Shown: piece by piece, positions 28,188-39,178 of the stretch | Layout: each line of letters starts with the position of its first letter | Position numbering within the stretch: position 1 is the stretch's first letter | Assembly (NCBI RefSeq): GCF_028826155.1 | Contig: NZ_JAQGPN010000001.1 | Coordinates: forward strand, 4,221,501 to 4,285,500 | Direction of reading: 5' to 3' | Length of the DNA: 64,000 bases | DNA from: Mesorhizobium shangrilense | GTDB lineage: Bacteria > Pseudomonadota > Alphaproteobacteria > Rhizobiales > Rhizobiaceae | The notes under the pieces: generated by a model | Told to the model about the DNA's origin: nothing | What the model saw: the letters and a program-made list of their open reading frames with translations, nothing else | The model's database searches: none | Position numbers and translations under genes: made by a program

Positions 28188-28652
28188 ATGCGCCGTCTCA
28201 TCGCAGCCTTCGACGGCTGGGTCGTCTATCTCCTGCTGCCGGCGCTGGTGCTGTTGGTGTCGGCGGATGTCGTGCTTCGCTATTTCCTCAACATTCCGCT
28301 GCGCTGGGGAAACGACGTCAAGGAATTGATGCTGCTCGTCATCGTCGTGGCCGGCCTCCCGATGGTCAGCCTCGAAGATCAGCACATCCGCGTCGGCCTG
28401 CTTGACCGCTTCTTCCAGGGTCGGATCGGACGGCTGTGGACGGTGGCGCGCCACGCGCTCACCGGCCTGGCGGCCCTGGCCGTCGCCTACGCCGCAGTGC
28501 GGCTGGCGATGGACATGTCGAAATACGGGGACGGCGCCGAAATGATAGACATCCCCTTCTGGCCGTTCGCCGCCTTCGTTGCGGCTGCCGCCCTCGTGTC
28601 GTGCGTTGCGGAATTCATCCGCGCCGCGGACTCCCTGCGCAGGACACCCTGA
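28188..28652 (+). CDS. TRAP transporter small permease (DctQ family)
   Basis: 154 residues with four predicted transmembrane helices (about 11-33, 47-63, 85-105, 124-145), the layout of DctQ. It carries the typical ADVVLRYFLNIPLRWGNDV segment between helices one and two. It lies 6 nt after the binding-protein gene, and its TGA overlaps the ATG of the large permease (TGATG). Confidence 0.92.
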   Translation: MRRLIAAFDGWVVYLLLPALVLLVSADVVLRYFLNIPLRWGNDVKELMLLVIVVAGLPMVSLEDQHIRVGLLDRFFQGRIGRLWTVARHALTGLAALAVAYAAVRLAMDMSKYGDGAEMIDIPFWPFAAFVAAAALVSCVAEFIRAADSLRRTP

Positions 28653-29956
28653 TGGAACCCCTCACACTCGGCATCGTCGTGATGGCGGCCATGCTGGTCG
28701 TCGTCGTCATCGGAATGCCGATCGGCTATGCGCTGCTCGGCGCCGGCGTGATCGGCTATGCGGTGCTGTCGGGGCCTTCCCAGGCGTTGACGCAGATCGG
28801 GCTTGTCCTCTGGGACAATGGTACCAACTTCCTGTTCATCGCCGTCCCGCTCTTCATCCTGATGGGCCAGATTATCTTCCACTCCGGCCTGGCCGAAGAC
28901 ATCTTCGCGCTGGCGCAGCGCGGGACACGCAGGCTGCCCGGCGGCCTCGGCGTCTCCACCATCCTCGCCTCCGCCGGCTTTGGCGCGGTGACAGGCTCCA
29001 GCGTGGCCGCCGTCGCCACCATGGGCAACATCGCCGTGCCACAGATGATCAAGCACGGCTATTCCGACAAGCTGGCCGCCGCGTCCGTCGCCAGCGCCGC
29101 AACGCTCGCAATCATCATCCCGCCGAGCATCCCGCTGGTCATCTACGGCGTCTGGAGCGAAACCTCCATCGGCGCGCTGTTCATCGCCGGGATCGTTCCC
29201 GGCATCGTGCTGACGATTTTCTACGCGCTGACGGTGATGGTGCAACGCCGCCAATACCCGCCGACGTCCGCCATCGTCGACAGGCTGAAGCAGGAAGACA
29301 TGCCAATGTCGCGCCTGCTTGTGGCGGCGCTGTCGATCGCGCTGATCTTCTTGCTCGTGATCGGCGGCATCTATGTCGGCATCTTCACGCCGACCGAAGC
29401 ATCGGGCGTCGGCGTGCTTGGCGTCTTCGTCATTTCCGTCGTGGCTCGGCGGCTGACGGCTGAGGCCCTACGCGCCGCGCTGAAGGAAACTGTCCGCACC
29501 ACCGCCGCCATATTCCTCATCCTCACCGGCGGCGTCATCCTCTCGCGCTTCCTGGTGCAGACGCGCCTGACCGATGCGGTGGTGAGCCTGGTCGCAGGTC
29601 TCGACGCTTCGCCGCAGGCGATCCTGATCGCGCTCGCACTCATGTATCTGCTGCTCGGCGCCATCATGGACACTTTCGGCATGCTCATCCTGACGCTGCC
29701 CCTGGTGCTGCCGATCACGATTGCGATCGGCTACGATCCCATCTGGACCGGCATCTACCTGACCGTGCTCATGGAAATCGCCATGTTGACGCCGCCGATC
29801 GGGTTGAACGTCTTCGTGCTGGAGAGAGTGACCGGCGTTCCGGCGCAGCGGGTCTTCGCCGGGGTCTGGCCCTTCGTCGCCGCCTCGCTGCTGCTCGTGC
29901 TGATCCTGATCTACTTCCCTGCGCTGGCGACCTGGCTGCCGCAGACCATGCAGTAG
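28652..29956 (+). CDS. TRAP transporter large permease (DctM family)
   Basis: 434 residues, about 12 transmembrane helices, with DctM signatures: VPLFILMGQII, ASAGFGAVTGSSVAAVATMG (first hairpin) and TPPIGLNVFV (second hairpin region). It transports the ligand delivered by the binding protein using a sodium or proton gradient. The start at 28652 overlaps the stop of the small permease gene. A long C-terminal hydrophobic helix ends the protein (LLLVLILIYFPALATWLP). Confidence 0.94.
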   Translation: MEPLTLGIVVMAAMLVVVVIGMPIGYALLGAGVIGYAVLSGPSQALTQIGLVLWDNGTNFLFIAVPLFILMGQIIFHSGLAEDIFALAQRGTRRLPGGLGVSTILASAGFGAVTGSSVAAVATMGNIAVPQMIKHGYSDKLAAASVASAATLAIIIPPSIPLVIYGVWSETSIGALFIAGIVPGIVLTIFYALTVMVQRRQYPPTSAIVDRLKQEDMPMSRLLVAALSIALIFLLVIGGIYVGIFTPTEASGVGVLGVFVISVVARRLTAEALRAALKETVRTTAAIFLILTGGVILSRFLVQTRLTDAVVSLVAGLDASPQAILIALALMYLLLGAIMDTFGMLILTLPLVLPITIAIGYDPIWTGIYLTVLMEIAMLTPPIGLNVFVLERVTGVPAQRVFAGVWPFVAASLLLVLILIYFPALATWLPQTMQ

Positions 29957-30162
29957 GCCAGCCTTTTGCCGCCAGGCGTCAAGGCTGCGGACGGGCGGCG
30001 TTCTTCGAGGGAGGGGTGCGTCTAGCAGTCGCCGCGGGCTTCTGCATCGGGCTATTTGAAATGCCTGGCACGGCTTCCTACCTGAACGGATCCGCGAAAA
30101 TCCATCCAGCTCTCCGCAGTTCGAAACCGGGGAAAATTCCCCCCGCCGCGACTGCCGTCTCC

Positions 30163-30191
30163 TTGACAGAAATCCCCCTACCAACTATCTC
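30163..30191 (+). promoter_or_regulatory. Housekeeping promoter of groES-groEL
   Basis: TTGACA (30163-30168), a 17-nt spacer, and TATCTC (30186-30191), 10 nt before the CIRCE element. The upstream 205 bp from the end of dctM hold nothing else recognisable. Confidence 0.8.
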
Positions 30192-30200
30192 AGCGCGGCG

Positions 30201-30227
30201 TTAGCACTCTCCCTGCGTGAGTGCTAA
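30201..30227. promoter_or_regulatory. CIRCE operator (HrcA binding site)
   Basis: TTAGCACTC (30201-30209), a 9-nt spacer and GAGTGCTAA (30219-30227) match the CIRCE consensus exactly. HrcA bound here represses groESL at normal temperature, as in other alphaproteobacteria; hrcA itself is not in the window. Confidence 0.97.
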
Positions 30228-30285
30228 CGGCCGGGCTCCGCCCGGCGCAAACGAATTTCATCATCCGCTTCGAGGATACTCCAAA

Positions 30286-30582
30286 ATGGCAAAGACGAAG
30301 TTCCGCCCGCTTCATGACCGTGTGGTCGTCCGTCGGGTCGAATCCGAAGAGAAGACCAAAGGTGGGATCATCATCCCGGACACCGCCAAGGAGAAGCCGC
30401 AGGAAGGCGAGATCATCGCCGTCGGCTCCGGCGCCCGTGACGAGAACGGCAAGATCGTCCCGCTGGACGTCAAAGCCGGCGACCGCATCCTGTTCGGCAA
30501 GTGGTCGGGCACCGAAGTGAAGCTCGATGGCGAAGACCTTCTGATCATGAAGGAATCCGACATCATGGGCATCATCGGCTGA
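30286..30582 (+). CDS. groES: Co-chaperonin GroES
   Basis: 98 residues from the ATG at 30286 ([17 protein letters not shown]). The mobile loop (about 17-33, [12 protein letters not shown]) and the C-terminal strand ([14 protein letters not shown]) are canonical. It caps the GroEL folding cage in the cytoplasm. First gene of the HrcA/CIRCE-controlled groESL operon, 76 nt before groEL. Confidence 0.98.
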   Translation: MAKTKFRPLHDRVVVRRVESEEKTKGGIIIPDTAKEKPQEGEIIAVGSGARDENGKIVPLDVKAGDRILFGKWSGTEVKLDGEDLLIMKESDIMGIIG

Positions 30583-30628
30583 GCCGAAGACGCTTTCCTC
30601 AACAATCCGACATCCGGGCCGCGGATAA

Positions 30629-32302
<1,674 letters not shown>

Positions 32303-32353
32303 GTCCATCCTCGGGCATGACCCGAGGATCGCCGACCAAGGCAAGCTTCAAGG

Positions 32354-32381
32354 AAGGGCGGCAGCGATGCCGCCCTTTTTC
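32354..32381 (+). terminator. Intrinsic terminator of groESL
   Basis: Perfect 8-bp stem GGGCGGCA / TGCCGCCC with a GCGA tetraloop (32356-32375), followed by TTTTT. It lies 53 nt after the groEL stop. Confidence 0.92.
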
Positions 32382-32434
32382 TTTGGCCGCCCTCGCCCGA
32401 GCGTCTCGGGCCGGAAGCCGCCCCGCACCGTCGC

Positions 32435-33256
32435 CTACAGCATCTCCTTCGCCACCTCGAAATGCATGCCGTCCCGGGTGCCGAAATGGCCGCCCCAGTA
32501 GAAGCCGTTGGCGTGGCCGATCTCCACCATGTCGCGCAGGCAGCCGCGATCGCCCATCAGCGCCGGGACCGTCTTGCGCATGTTCCAGTGCGCATTGATG
32601 TCGAAGGCGGTGCCCCAGGCGTGGTTGGAGAGGTTCGCCACGGTGGCCGAGGTCGAGCCCCGCTTCAGCCTCAGATTGAACGAGCCGTCGAAGGTGAGGA
32701 TGCGGTCCACGAGACCGGCGGCCTCCCAGTCGGCGAACAATTTCCTCAGCCTGTCCATGTGCTTCTTGTGGAAGCGGATCCTGCCATCCGTCTTGACGAC
32801 GCCGCTGCCGGTCGGCACCACGCAGTCCCGCAGCTGGGGGATGTCGACGGCGGAGATATTGGCCGCCTCGAAGTTGTTGGTCACCTTGATATGCTCGGGA
32901 TTGCCCGGCCTCGGGGCGTGCACGAAGCTGATGGTTCCGCACTTCGCCTGCATGGTGGCCCCGTCCGGCGAACTGAGCCCGGTTGGCCTCCTCGGCCAGT
33001 TTACCCCGCTCTTCGACGGGTGCGTGTCGAAATCCGGTGGCGCAAAGCCGCGATCCGCGGAAATGGCGAAGCACTGGTCATCGAATACCGGCGCTGCCGG
33101 GAGCCCGAAGCGGTTGCGGAAGCGCAGCACCTCGGCTTTTGTGTTGCCGCCGAAGGAGCCATCGAGAACCAGCGTCGACGACAATTCGCGGTTGAGATAG
33201 TCTTGCAACCGGCGCACGTCGTTTCCGAATGCGCCCACACCGAGCACGAGTGCCAT
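32435..33256 (-). CDS. Peptidoglycan-binding / M15-type D-Ala-D-Ala carboxypeptidase-like protein
   Basis: 273 residues from the ATG at 33254-33256, preceded by GGGAGGTGGGA. The N-terminal ~55 residues form a peptidoglycan-binding_1-like repeat (VRRLQDYLNRELSSTLVLDG, then TKAEVLRFRNRFGL). The C-terminal third is an M15 (VanY/endolysin-type) metallopeptidase with zinc ligands His212 and Asp219 (SNHAWGTAFDIN) and His265 (DGMHFEVA). No signal peptide is present. The domain order, lack of signal and size resemble a phage endolysin, so it may be a domesticated lysin. Confidence 0.82.
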   Translation of the reverse strand: MALVLGVGAFGNDVRRLQDYLNRELSSTLVLDGSFGGNTKAEVLRFRNRFGLPAAPVFDDQCFAISADRGFAPPDFDTHPSKSGVNWPRRPTGLSSPDGATMQAKCGTISFVHAPRPGNPEHIKVTNNFEAANISAVDIPQLRDCVVPTGSGVVKTDGRIRFHKKHMDRLRKLFADWEAAGLVDRILTFDGSFNLRLKRGSTSATVANLSNHAWGTAFDINAHWNMRKTVPALMGDRGCLRDMVEIGHANGFYWGGHFGTRDGMHFEVAKEML

Positions 33257-33947
33257 TCCCACCTCCCTGTTGACGGCATGCCGACGCAGTGCGTCAGGCG
33301 CTCGCGATGTGCAGGGTCAGATCCGGCCCGCTCCGACAGACATTCCAAGGCGCGCCGCTGTGCGCGGCCCTCAACCGGCAGACCACCTTTGGTTGCTTGA
33401 GCGCGCTTCAATTCAATCATAAGTAGCGTCCCTTGACAATATTCAACCTTTGGATGTCCTCCTTCCCTACCCGACCGCATTTGATTCAGGATGGTGGTCA
33501 GGATCCCATGGCACGCCGCGCACGTTCGGCGTCACGCCGGCGCAGGCGTGCGCCTCCTTGCAGGCGGCCGAGCTGTTCACCACGGCCCCGTCGGGCAGTC
33601 CCCATCTCTACCATTGCAACATCGACTGGAACCTGTGTTGGCGCCTAATGCCGGCGGGCGTCGCCGGCGGATGCCTCGGCGCGTTCGTGCTGACTTCCAT
33701 CGACGGCTCGTCGCCGTCAAAAAAGTTCCGTCGATGCGGAACCTTTCGCAAAGAGCCACGTTCTGTTCATGTCAGGGCAATCTCGAAGAGCAATCCGACA
33801 GATCAGCCAGACAAAAAGCGCCTCCTGCACGCATACGCGGTGCGGGAGGCGTTTTTCGTTTCCGGCGCCAGGTTGCAGTTTGGCTCCCGGTCGCCAGCAG
33901 CGCCGCGGAACGGGACACTGCCCGCTATGGCCGTGCGGGGCTTCCTG
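33257..33947. other. Gene-poor stretch after the M15 peptidase gene
   Basis: About 690 bp without a supported gene. Several frames are open, but none has a recognised domain, a good start or a consistent codon pattern. One plus-strand frame (about 33500-33690) reads cysteine- and tryptophan-bearing sequence (LYHCNIDWNLCWR) that could be a decayed gene; I cannot support it. The stretch ends with a strong bidirectional terminator at 33813-33855. Confidence 0.6.
33813..33855. terminator. Bidirectional intrinsic terminator
   Basis: A 12-bp stem, CGCCTCCTGCAC / GTGCGGGAGGCG (one G-T pair), with a 9-nt loop is flanked by AAAAA on the left and TTTTT on the right, so it can end transcripts on both strands. 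It lies about 90 nt after the DUF2239 stop on the minus strand. Confidence 0.88.
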
Positions 33948-34571
33948 TCAAATATCGCCGTTTTCCCAAGCCATCCTGTTCACATGGGCGCGGATATCGG
34001 GCGGCCATCCGTCGGCATTGTGCCCGAACCGCGTCCGATCACCGGCGAACAGCGCCCGCGAGGCTTCCTCGAAGCCCGGAAGATCCCCCGCCATGGCGGA
34101 CATGAACCTGTAGGCGGCCTCCGTGCGTGCACGCGCCTGGGCCCCTCCTCTGTCCGCGCGCATCGCCGTCTCCGTGAGCCGCCGCAGCGCGTTCGAGGCG
34201 CCACCCGGCTGCGCGGCGAGCCACTCCCAGTGGCGGGGCAGCAGGGTGACCTCCCTGGCCGTCACACCGAGCTTTGGGCGACCGCGCTTTTGCCGCGGCG
34301 CGTCGTCGGCCATGTGCTGGGCCGCGTCGTAGGCAGTCGGCTGCACTTTGGGCTCGCCGCGCTCACGGACACGCTGGACGATCTCCTCGTCGGTTCCCCT
34401 CAGGTCGAGATCCACCACCGCGCCGGTTGCGTCGTCGAACACCAGCACCGACATGTCGGGCGCTGCATCCAAGGCTGCCCGCACCGCGCATGCGACCTCG
34501 GCTAGCGGACCCGCCGCCAATTTCTGATTGGCCCGGAAGGCCGTCGCTGGCCTCGATGCAGACTCGGACAT
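33948..34571 (-). CDS. DUF2239 family protein
   Basis: 207 residues, family DUF2239, unknown function, cytoplasmic. The family is recognised by SVLVFDDATGAVVDLDLRG (about 41-59), KRGRPKLGVTAREVTLLPRHWEWL (about 95-118) and the C-terminal RAHVNRMAWE. The GRPKLGV(T)AREVTLLPRHW part resembles DNA-binding or stress-linked basic helices, which is only an impression. It is divergent from a GIY-YIG gene with two shared TTACCCGG-type motifs between them, so the two are probably co-regulated. Confidence 0.88.
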   Translation of the reverse strand: MSESASRPATAFRANQKLAAGPLAEVACAVRAALDAAPDMSVLVFDDATGAVVDLDLRGTDEEIVQRVRERGEPKVQPTAYDAAQHMADDAPRQKRGRPKLGVTAREVTLLPRHWEWLAAQPGGASNALRRLTETAMRADRGGAQARARTEAAYRFMSAMAGDLPGFEEASRALFAGDRTRFGHNADGWPPDIRAHVNRMAWENGDI

Positions 34572-34594
34572 GCTTCAATCTCCAACGCCTACAA

Positions 34595-34638
34595 TTTACC
34601 CGGATAAAAATCTTGCGTCAATATTACCCGGGTGATAA
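34595..34638. promoter_or_regulatory. Two near-palindromic TTACCCGG motifs between the DUF2239 and GIY-YIG genes
   Basis: TTTACCCGGATAAA (34595-34608) and TATTACCCGGGTGATAA (34622-34638) share TTACCCGG and are each close to palindromic; their centres are 28 nt apart. Placed in the 103-bp divergent gap, they look like paired operator sites for an unidentified regulator. Confidence 0.6.
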
Positions 34639-34674
34639 TTGCGATCCAGCATTCGAAAGCGCAGGAAAGAGGAC

Positions 34675-35010
34675 ATGCTTACCGAAGGCAGGAAGGCGGC
34701 AATCGCGGCCTACAAGGAACGCAAGGTCGTGGCAGGCATCTACGCCGTTCGTTGTATCGCCAGCGGCCAGTGCTGGGCGGGCGCGGCGCCCGACCTCGCC
34801 ACCATCGAGAACAGGCTGTGGTTTTCGCTGCGGCTGGGTAGCATGCACAAGCCGAGCCTCCAGACCGCATATGACGCTCATGGCCGGGAGGCCTTCAGTT
34901 GCGAGGCGGTCGAGCGCCTGCCCCAGGAGGAGGACGCCTATATCCGGGGAAAGCGGCTCAAGGAGCGCCTCGCCCATTGGTGCGCGTTGCTCGGCGCCGA
35001 GCCGCTCTGA
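34675..35010 (+). CDS. GIY-YIG nuclease family protein
   Basis: 111 residues from the ATG at 34675, with GAAAGAGGAC upstream. The GIY half (KVVAGIYAVRC, about 18-28) is intact; the second half is WAGAAPDL where YIG/YVG is usual, followed by the RLWFSLRLGSMHKPSLQTAY helix and FSCEAVERL. This is a known alphaproteobacterial subfamily with a relaxed YIG motif, so nuclease activity is uncertain. It diverges from the DUF2239 gene and converges on the metallophosphoesterase gene. Confidence 0.82.
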   Translation: MLTEGRKAAIAAYKERKVVAGIYAVRCIASGQCWAGAAPDLATIENRLWFSLRLGSMHKPSLQTAYDAHGREAFSCEAVERLPQEEDAYIRGKRLKERLAHWCALLGAEPL

Positions 35011-35039
35011 TCAGGAACCCACCTTGCGGTGCCCCGCCG

Positions 35040-36149
35040 CTACAGCGCCTTCGAAAGCGCGTGTGTGAACGTGACCGCGCCGGCATCGCCAACCGCTTCG
35101 CCGAGTACCACGTCCATGCGCGTGGCCGACACGCGCGCGACCGCGAACCCGCCCATATAGGCCGCCTTCGGCTTGAAGAGGTCGAGGCCCGCCGCTTTGT
35201 AGATCATCGGCGTCTCGTGCTGGTGGCCGTGGAAGAGGCCGATGACGTTGTAGCCGCGGATGACATCCAGAAGCGCCTGCCGCTCGGCCTCGGTCCACCA
35301 GTGCGGCGGCCCCTCGCCCGTGTCGTCGAAGGTCGTCCTGGCCGGATCCCAGCGCTCGGTCGAGAACGGGTCCCAGCCATAGTGCTGGAAGAGCGCGACC
35401 GGCCTGCCGTCGCCTGCGCTCCCTGCCAGATCCCGGCCTAGCCAATCCAGCGCACTGACGGCGCCCTTGCGGGTGTCGCCGCCGAAGCGGTGGAGTTGCA
35501 CCAGGTGCAGATGTCCCCAGTCCCACGAGTAGGAATCGGAATCGACGTCGTAGTTTTCCGCGGGCACCGGCGGCTTGAAGAAGACGCCCGGCCGATGGTT
35601 GATCTCGACATAGTCGCGCAATTCGCGCCGGTACCAGTCCACGTGGTCCTTCGGGCCGTCCTGGTCGAGGTCGTGGTTTCCCAGCCCAGCATAGACCCGG
35701 GCATGCAGGCGGTCGTCGCCGACCCCCTCGCTGTAGCGGTGGCTGAACTGCAGCAACTGCGTGCCCTCGCTGGGCAGCGTGATCTGGCCGCCGCCGTCAT
35801 CCGTCATGTCGCCGCCCACGACGATGCCGAGTGGCGTCGCAATCTTCTGTGCCGCCGACGCCAGCCCGGTGGGCTTGCCGCCGATTTCCGCCGGCCAGCG
35901 CGTGCGGTCGAGAGCGTTAAGTGCCCGGATGTGGCGGAGCAGGTTTGCATCCGTCTTGCCCTCCTGCTGGCAGTTGGGGCTCAGTCCGCTTGCCATGCGG
36001 CAGGCGTGCACGTCGCTGATGAAGAGGAACGTCGCGTCGTTGGCGGCGACGGCGGACTGTGCGTCGGCGCGGCCTGTCAGTCCTATCGTCCCGAAGGCCG
36101 AGACACCAGCAAGGAAGCTTCGGCGGGAGAGCCGGCTGCAAGCGGCCAT
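35040..36149 (-). CDS. Tat-exported calcineurin-like metallophosphoesterase
   Basis: 369 residues from the ATG at 36147-36149 (AGGAG 8 nt upstream). A twin-arginine signal ([17 protein letters not shown]) shows export of the folded metalloenzyme. Metal motifs in order: FISDVHACR (DxH), [11 protein letters not shown] (GD), GLGNHDLDQ (GNHD), a middle His in FQHYGWD, and GLFHGHQHE (GHxH). The substrate is unknown. Divergent from fumC, with 265 bp between. Confidence 0.87.
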   Translation of the reverse strand: MAACSRLSRRSFLAGVSAFGTIGLTGRADAQSAVAANDATFLFISDVHACRMASGLSPNCQQEGKTDANLLRHIRALNALDRTRWPAEIGGKPTGLASAAQKIATPLGIVVGGDMTDDGGGQITLPSEGTQLLQFSHRYSEGVGDDRLHARVYAGLGNHDLDQDGPKDHVDWYRRELRDYVEINHRPGVFFKPPVPAENYDVDSDSYSWDWGHLHLVQLHRFGGDTRKGAVSALDWLGRDLAGSAGDGRPVALFQHYGWDPFSTERWDPARTTFDDTGEGPPHWWTEAERQALLDVIRGYNVIGLFHGHQHETPMIYKAAGLDLFKPKAAYMGGFAVARVSATRMDVVLGEAVGDAGAVTFTHALSKAL

Positions 36150-36414
36150 GCCTTCATCTCCTGCGATCACGTTTCTCCGCCGCCATCATGCCGCCTCAGG
36201 GGCGCGTGCGGCAATGCTTCGGCGCACGAACCGCTCCTTCAACCGATTTGCCCGCCGCCGCCCTCTTGAAGCCCATTGTGCAACGCGATACGCCATCGCC
36301 GACAATGGACGAGGACAGTTTACTCTTGCAGCGCTCGGTCTAGCAGCTGATGGGCATTCAAGAGAGCAAAGCAAGACTGTCCCCGGCGCCACCCAAAGAG
36401 AGTTGGAGACCGCA

Positions 36415-37809
36415 GTGAGCAAGACGACGAGAACCGAGACCGATACGTTTGGACCGATCGAGGTCGCGTCCGACCGCTACTGGGGCGCACAGGCGCAGCG
36501 CTCGCTCGGCAACTTCAAGATCGGCTCCGAGAAGCAGCCGCTCTCGGTCGTGCGCGCGCTCGGCATCGTCAAGCGTGCCTGCGCCGAGGCCAACATGGCT
36601 CTCGGCCGCCTTGACCCGAAGCTCGGCGAGACGATCGTCGCTGCCGCGCAGGAAGTCATCGACGGCAAGCTGAACGACCATTTTCCGCTGGTCGTCTGGC
36701 AGACGGGCTCCGGCACGCAGTCCAACATGAACGCCAACGAGGTGATCTCGAACCGCGCCATCGAGATGCTGGGCGGCGAAATGGGCTCAAAGAAGCCCGT
36801 CCACCCGAACGACCACGTCAATATGAGCCAGTCGTCGAACGACACCTATCCGACGGCCATGCACATCGCCTGCGCCGAGCGCGTCATCCACAACCTGCTG
36901 CCTGCCTTGAATCATCTGCACAAGGCGCTCGACGCCAAGGCCAAGGCATTCGACCACATCGTCAAGATCGGCCGCACCCACACGCAGGACGCCACGCCGC
37001 TCACCCTCGGCCAGGAGTTCGGCGGCTACGCCGCGCAGGTCGCCTCCTCGATCAAGCGCATCGAGATGACGCTGCCCGGCCTGATGGAGCTCGCCCAGGG
37101 CGGCACCGCCGTCGGCACCGGCCTCAACGCGCCGGTCGGCTTCGACGTCAAGGTCGCCGAGCGCATTGCCGCGATCACCGGGCTCGACTTCAAGACCGCG
37201 CCGAACAAGTTCGAGGCGCTGGCTGCGCACGACTCCATGGTCTTCTCGCACGGCGCCATCAATGCCGCCGCCGCGGCGCTCTACAAGATCGCCAACGACA
37301 TCCGCCTGCTGGGCTCCGGTCCGCGCTCCGGCCTCGGCGAGCTCGCCTTGCCCGAGAACGAGCCGGGCTCGTCGATCATGCCTGGCAAGGTCAACCCGAC
37401 ACAGTGCGAGGCGCTCACCCAGGTCTGCGTGCAGGTGTTCGGCAACAACGCCTCGCTCAGCTTCGCGGGCAGCCAGGGCCATTTCGAGCTCAACGTCTAC
37501 AACCCGCTGATGGCTTACAACTTCCTGCAGTCGGTGCAGCTCATGGCCGACGCCGCCATCTCCTTCACCGACAATTGCGTCGTCGGCATCGAGGCGCGCG
37601 AGGACAACATCAAGGCGGCGCTGGAGCGCTCGCTGATGCTGGTCACCGCGCTCGCCCCGACGATTGGCTATGACAACGCGGCCAAGATCGCCAAGACCGC
37701 CCACAAGAACGGCACCACGCTGCGCGAGGAAGCCGTTGGCGGCGGCTACGTCACCGACGCCGACTTCGACCGCCTGGTGCGGCCCGAGGACATGACGCGC
37801 CCAGGCTGA
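36415..37809 (+). CDS. fumC: Class II fumarate hydratase
   Basis: Iron-free fumarase of the TCA cycle, 464 residues. The start is a GTG at 36415 preceded by TTGGAGACC; no in-frame ATG lies nearby and the N-terminus [17 protein letters not shown] aligns with the family. Signatures: [41 protein letters not shown] and [11 protein letters not shown] (fumarate lyase signature). Transcribed alone. Confidence 0.97.
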   Translation: MSKTTRTETDTFGPIEVASDRYWGAQAQRSLGNFKIGSEKQPLSVVRALGIVKRACAEANMALGRLDPKLGETIVAAAQEVIDGKLNDHFPLVVWQTGSGTQSNMNANEVISNRAIEMLGGEMGSKKPVHPNDHVNMSQSSNDTYPTAMHIACAERVIHNLLPALNHLHKALDAKAKAFDHIVKIGRTHTQDATPLTLGQEFGGYAAQVASSIKRIEMTLPGLMELAQGGTAVGTGLNAPVGFDVKVAERIAAITGLDFKTAPNKFEALAAHDSMVFSHGAINAAAAALYKIANDIRLLGSGPRSGLGELALPENEPGSSIMPGKVNPTQCEALTQVCVQVFGNNASLSFAGSQGHFELNVYNPLMAYNFLQSVQLMADAAISFTDNCVVGIEAREDNIKAALERSLMLVTALAPTIGYDNAAKIAKTAHKNGTTLREEAVGGGYVTDADFDRLVRPEDMTRPG

Positions 37810-37932
37810 CGTCGGCGGGGGGAGCGGCGACAGTTCAGGATATGTGAACGATGTGTGCAATCTCGTGCACCTTCTGATGACGGCTTCCGGCTGTTATCTT
37901 TTGTGTCGAAACGCACCCATCGGAGCCCTCTC

Positions 37933-38349
37933 ATGTCCATCTCTGCCACAGACACCGGCGCCAGCGCCGGCACCGCCGCTTCCGCCACCCTCCTCGTCGG
38001 CCGCATCCTCCTGTCGGCCATGTACATCATGGCCGGCTTCGCGAAGCTGACCACGATCGGCGCCACCGCCGGCTGGTTCGGGTCGATCGGCCTGCCCGCC
38101 CCGACGCTTGTCGCCATCCTCGTCGGCTTGCTCGAGCTCGGCGGCGGGCTTGCCATCCTTGTCGGCTACCAGACCCGCGTCGTGGCCGTCGCGCTGGCCG
38201 TGTTCACGGTCGCCGCGACGCTGATCGCCCACACCGACCTCGCCGACATGAACCAGATGCTGTTCTTCCAGAAGAACCTGGCGATCACCGGCGGCTTCCT
38301 GATCCTGGCCGTCTTCGGCCCGGGCGCCTGGGCGCTGGGCAAGCGCTGA
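37933..38349 (+). CDS. DoxX family membrane protein
   Basis: 138 residues from the ATG at 37933, four predicted transmembrane helices; the family signature is GRILLSAMYIMAGFAKL (about 25-41) followed by GLLELGGGLAILVG. DoxX proteins are small inner-membrane proteins, some tied to thiosulfate oxidation or redox stress; the role here is unassigned. Ends 20 nt before a strong terminator. Confidence 0.9.
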   Translation: MSISATDTGASAGTAASATLLVGRILLSAMYIMAGFAKLTTIGATAGWFGSIGLPAPTLVAILVGLLELGGGLAILVGYQTRVVAVALAVFTVAATLIAHTDLADMNQMLFFQKNLAITGGFLILAVFGPGAWALGKR

Positions 38350-38368
38350 ACCTCGACTGCCTGAATCG

Positions 38369-38399
38369 AAAAAGCCCGGGGCGCGCCTCGGGCTTTTTC
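38369..38399. terminator. Bidirectional terminator between the DoxX gene and hisG
   Basis: AAAAAGCCCGGGG / CCTCGGGCTTTTT form a long stem (one G-T pair) with a short GCGCG-type loop and T runs on both strands. It can end both the DoxX transcript and the hisG transcript coming from the right. Confidence 0.9.
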
Positions 38400-38476
38400 T
38401 TTTCAAGCTGAATCAACTGGTTCCCGGATTGATTCCGGAACTGCCGCCAAATGCCTGGAATCGCTTGCTCAGGCTT

Positions 38477-39178
38477 TTAGCCGGTCGCCGCGCGCACGCG
38501 TTCCGCGATCGCCTCAATGGCGCGCTGTTCGTCCTCGCCGCGGCCCTTGAGCGACGTCACCATGCAGGCCTGCGACTTCAGGATGACGCCGTCCGTCAGC
38601 ACCTTCAGGTGGTTCGACTTCAGCGTCGAGCCGGAGGTGGTGATGTCGACGATGATGTCGGCGGAGCCAGCCGCCGGTGCGCCCTCGGTCGCGCCGAGGC
38701 TCTCCACGATGCGATACACCTGGATGCCGTGGGCGTGCGAGAAGAATTGCTGCGTCAGCCGCCAGTATTTTGTCGCGATGCGCAGCCTGCGGCCGTGCCG
38801 CTGGCGGAAGTCGGCAGCGACGTCGTCGAGATCGGCCATCGTCTCCACGTCCCACCAGCAGTCGGGAACCGCAACCACGACATCGGCGAAGCCGAAGGGC
38901 AGGCGTGCGGAAACCGCCACCTTGGCGTCGCAGTCCGCCAGCTTCTCACGGATCAGGTCCTCGCCCGTCACGCCCAGATCCAGGTTACCCGCGCCGAGTT
39001 CGGTGGCGATCTCGGATGCCGACAGCAGCTTGATCTCGATGTCGTCGCGCCCGTCCACTCGCGCGCGATAGGAGCGCTCGTCGCCCGCCTGGACCACGAC
39101 CAGTCCGGCGTTGGCGAACACCTCGGTCGCCTGGTCCTTCAGTCGCCCCTTGGAGGGCAGCGCCAGCGTGATCGTCAT
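38477..39178 (-). CDS. hisG: ATP phosphoribosyltransferase catalytic subunit, short form
   Basis: First enzyme of histidine synthesis (ATP + PRPP to phosphoribosyl-ATP). The 233-residue length is the short HisG form, which lacks the C-terminal regulatory domain and needs HisZ, encoded directly upstream with a 4-nt overlap. Motifs: [11 protein letters not shown] at the N-terminus, [10 protein letters not shown], and the PRPP-loop region [18 protein letters not shown]. Confidence 0.96.
   Translation of the reverse strand: MTITLALPSKGRLKDQATEVFANAGLVVVQAGDERSYRARVDGRDDIEIKLLSASEIATELGAGNLDLGVTGEDLIREKLADCDAKVAVSARLPFGFADVVVAVPDCWWDVETMADLDDVAADFRQRHGRRLRIATKYWRLTQQFFSHAHGIQVYRIVESLGATEGAPAAGSADIIVDITTSGSTLKSNHLKVLTDGVILKSQACMVTSLKGRGEDEQRAIEAIAERVRAATG

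Noticed and set aside
33500..33690. A cysteine/tryptophan-bearing plus-strand frame as a gene
   Set aside because: No start, domain or homologue recognised; frame continuity in GC-rich DNA is weak evidence.
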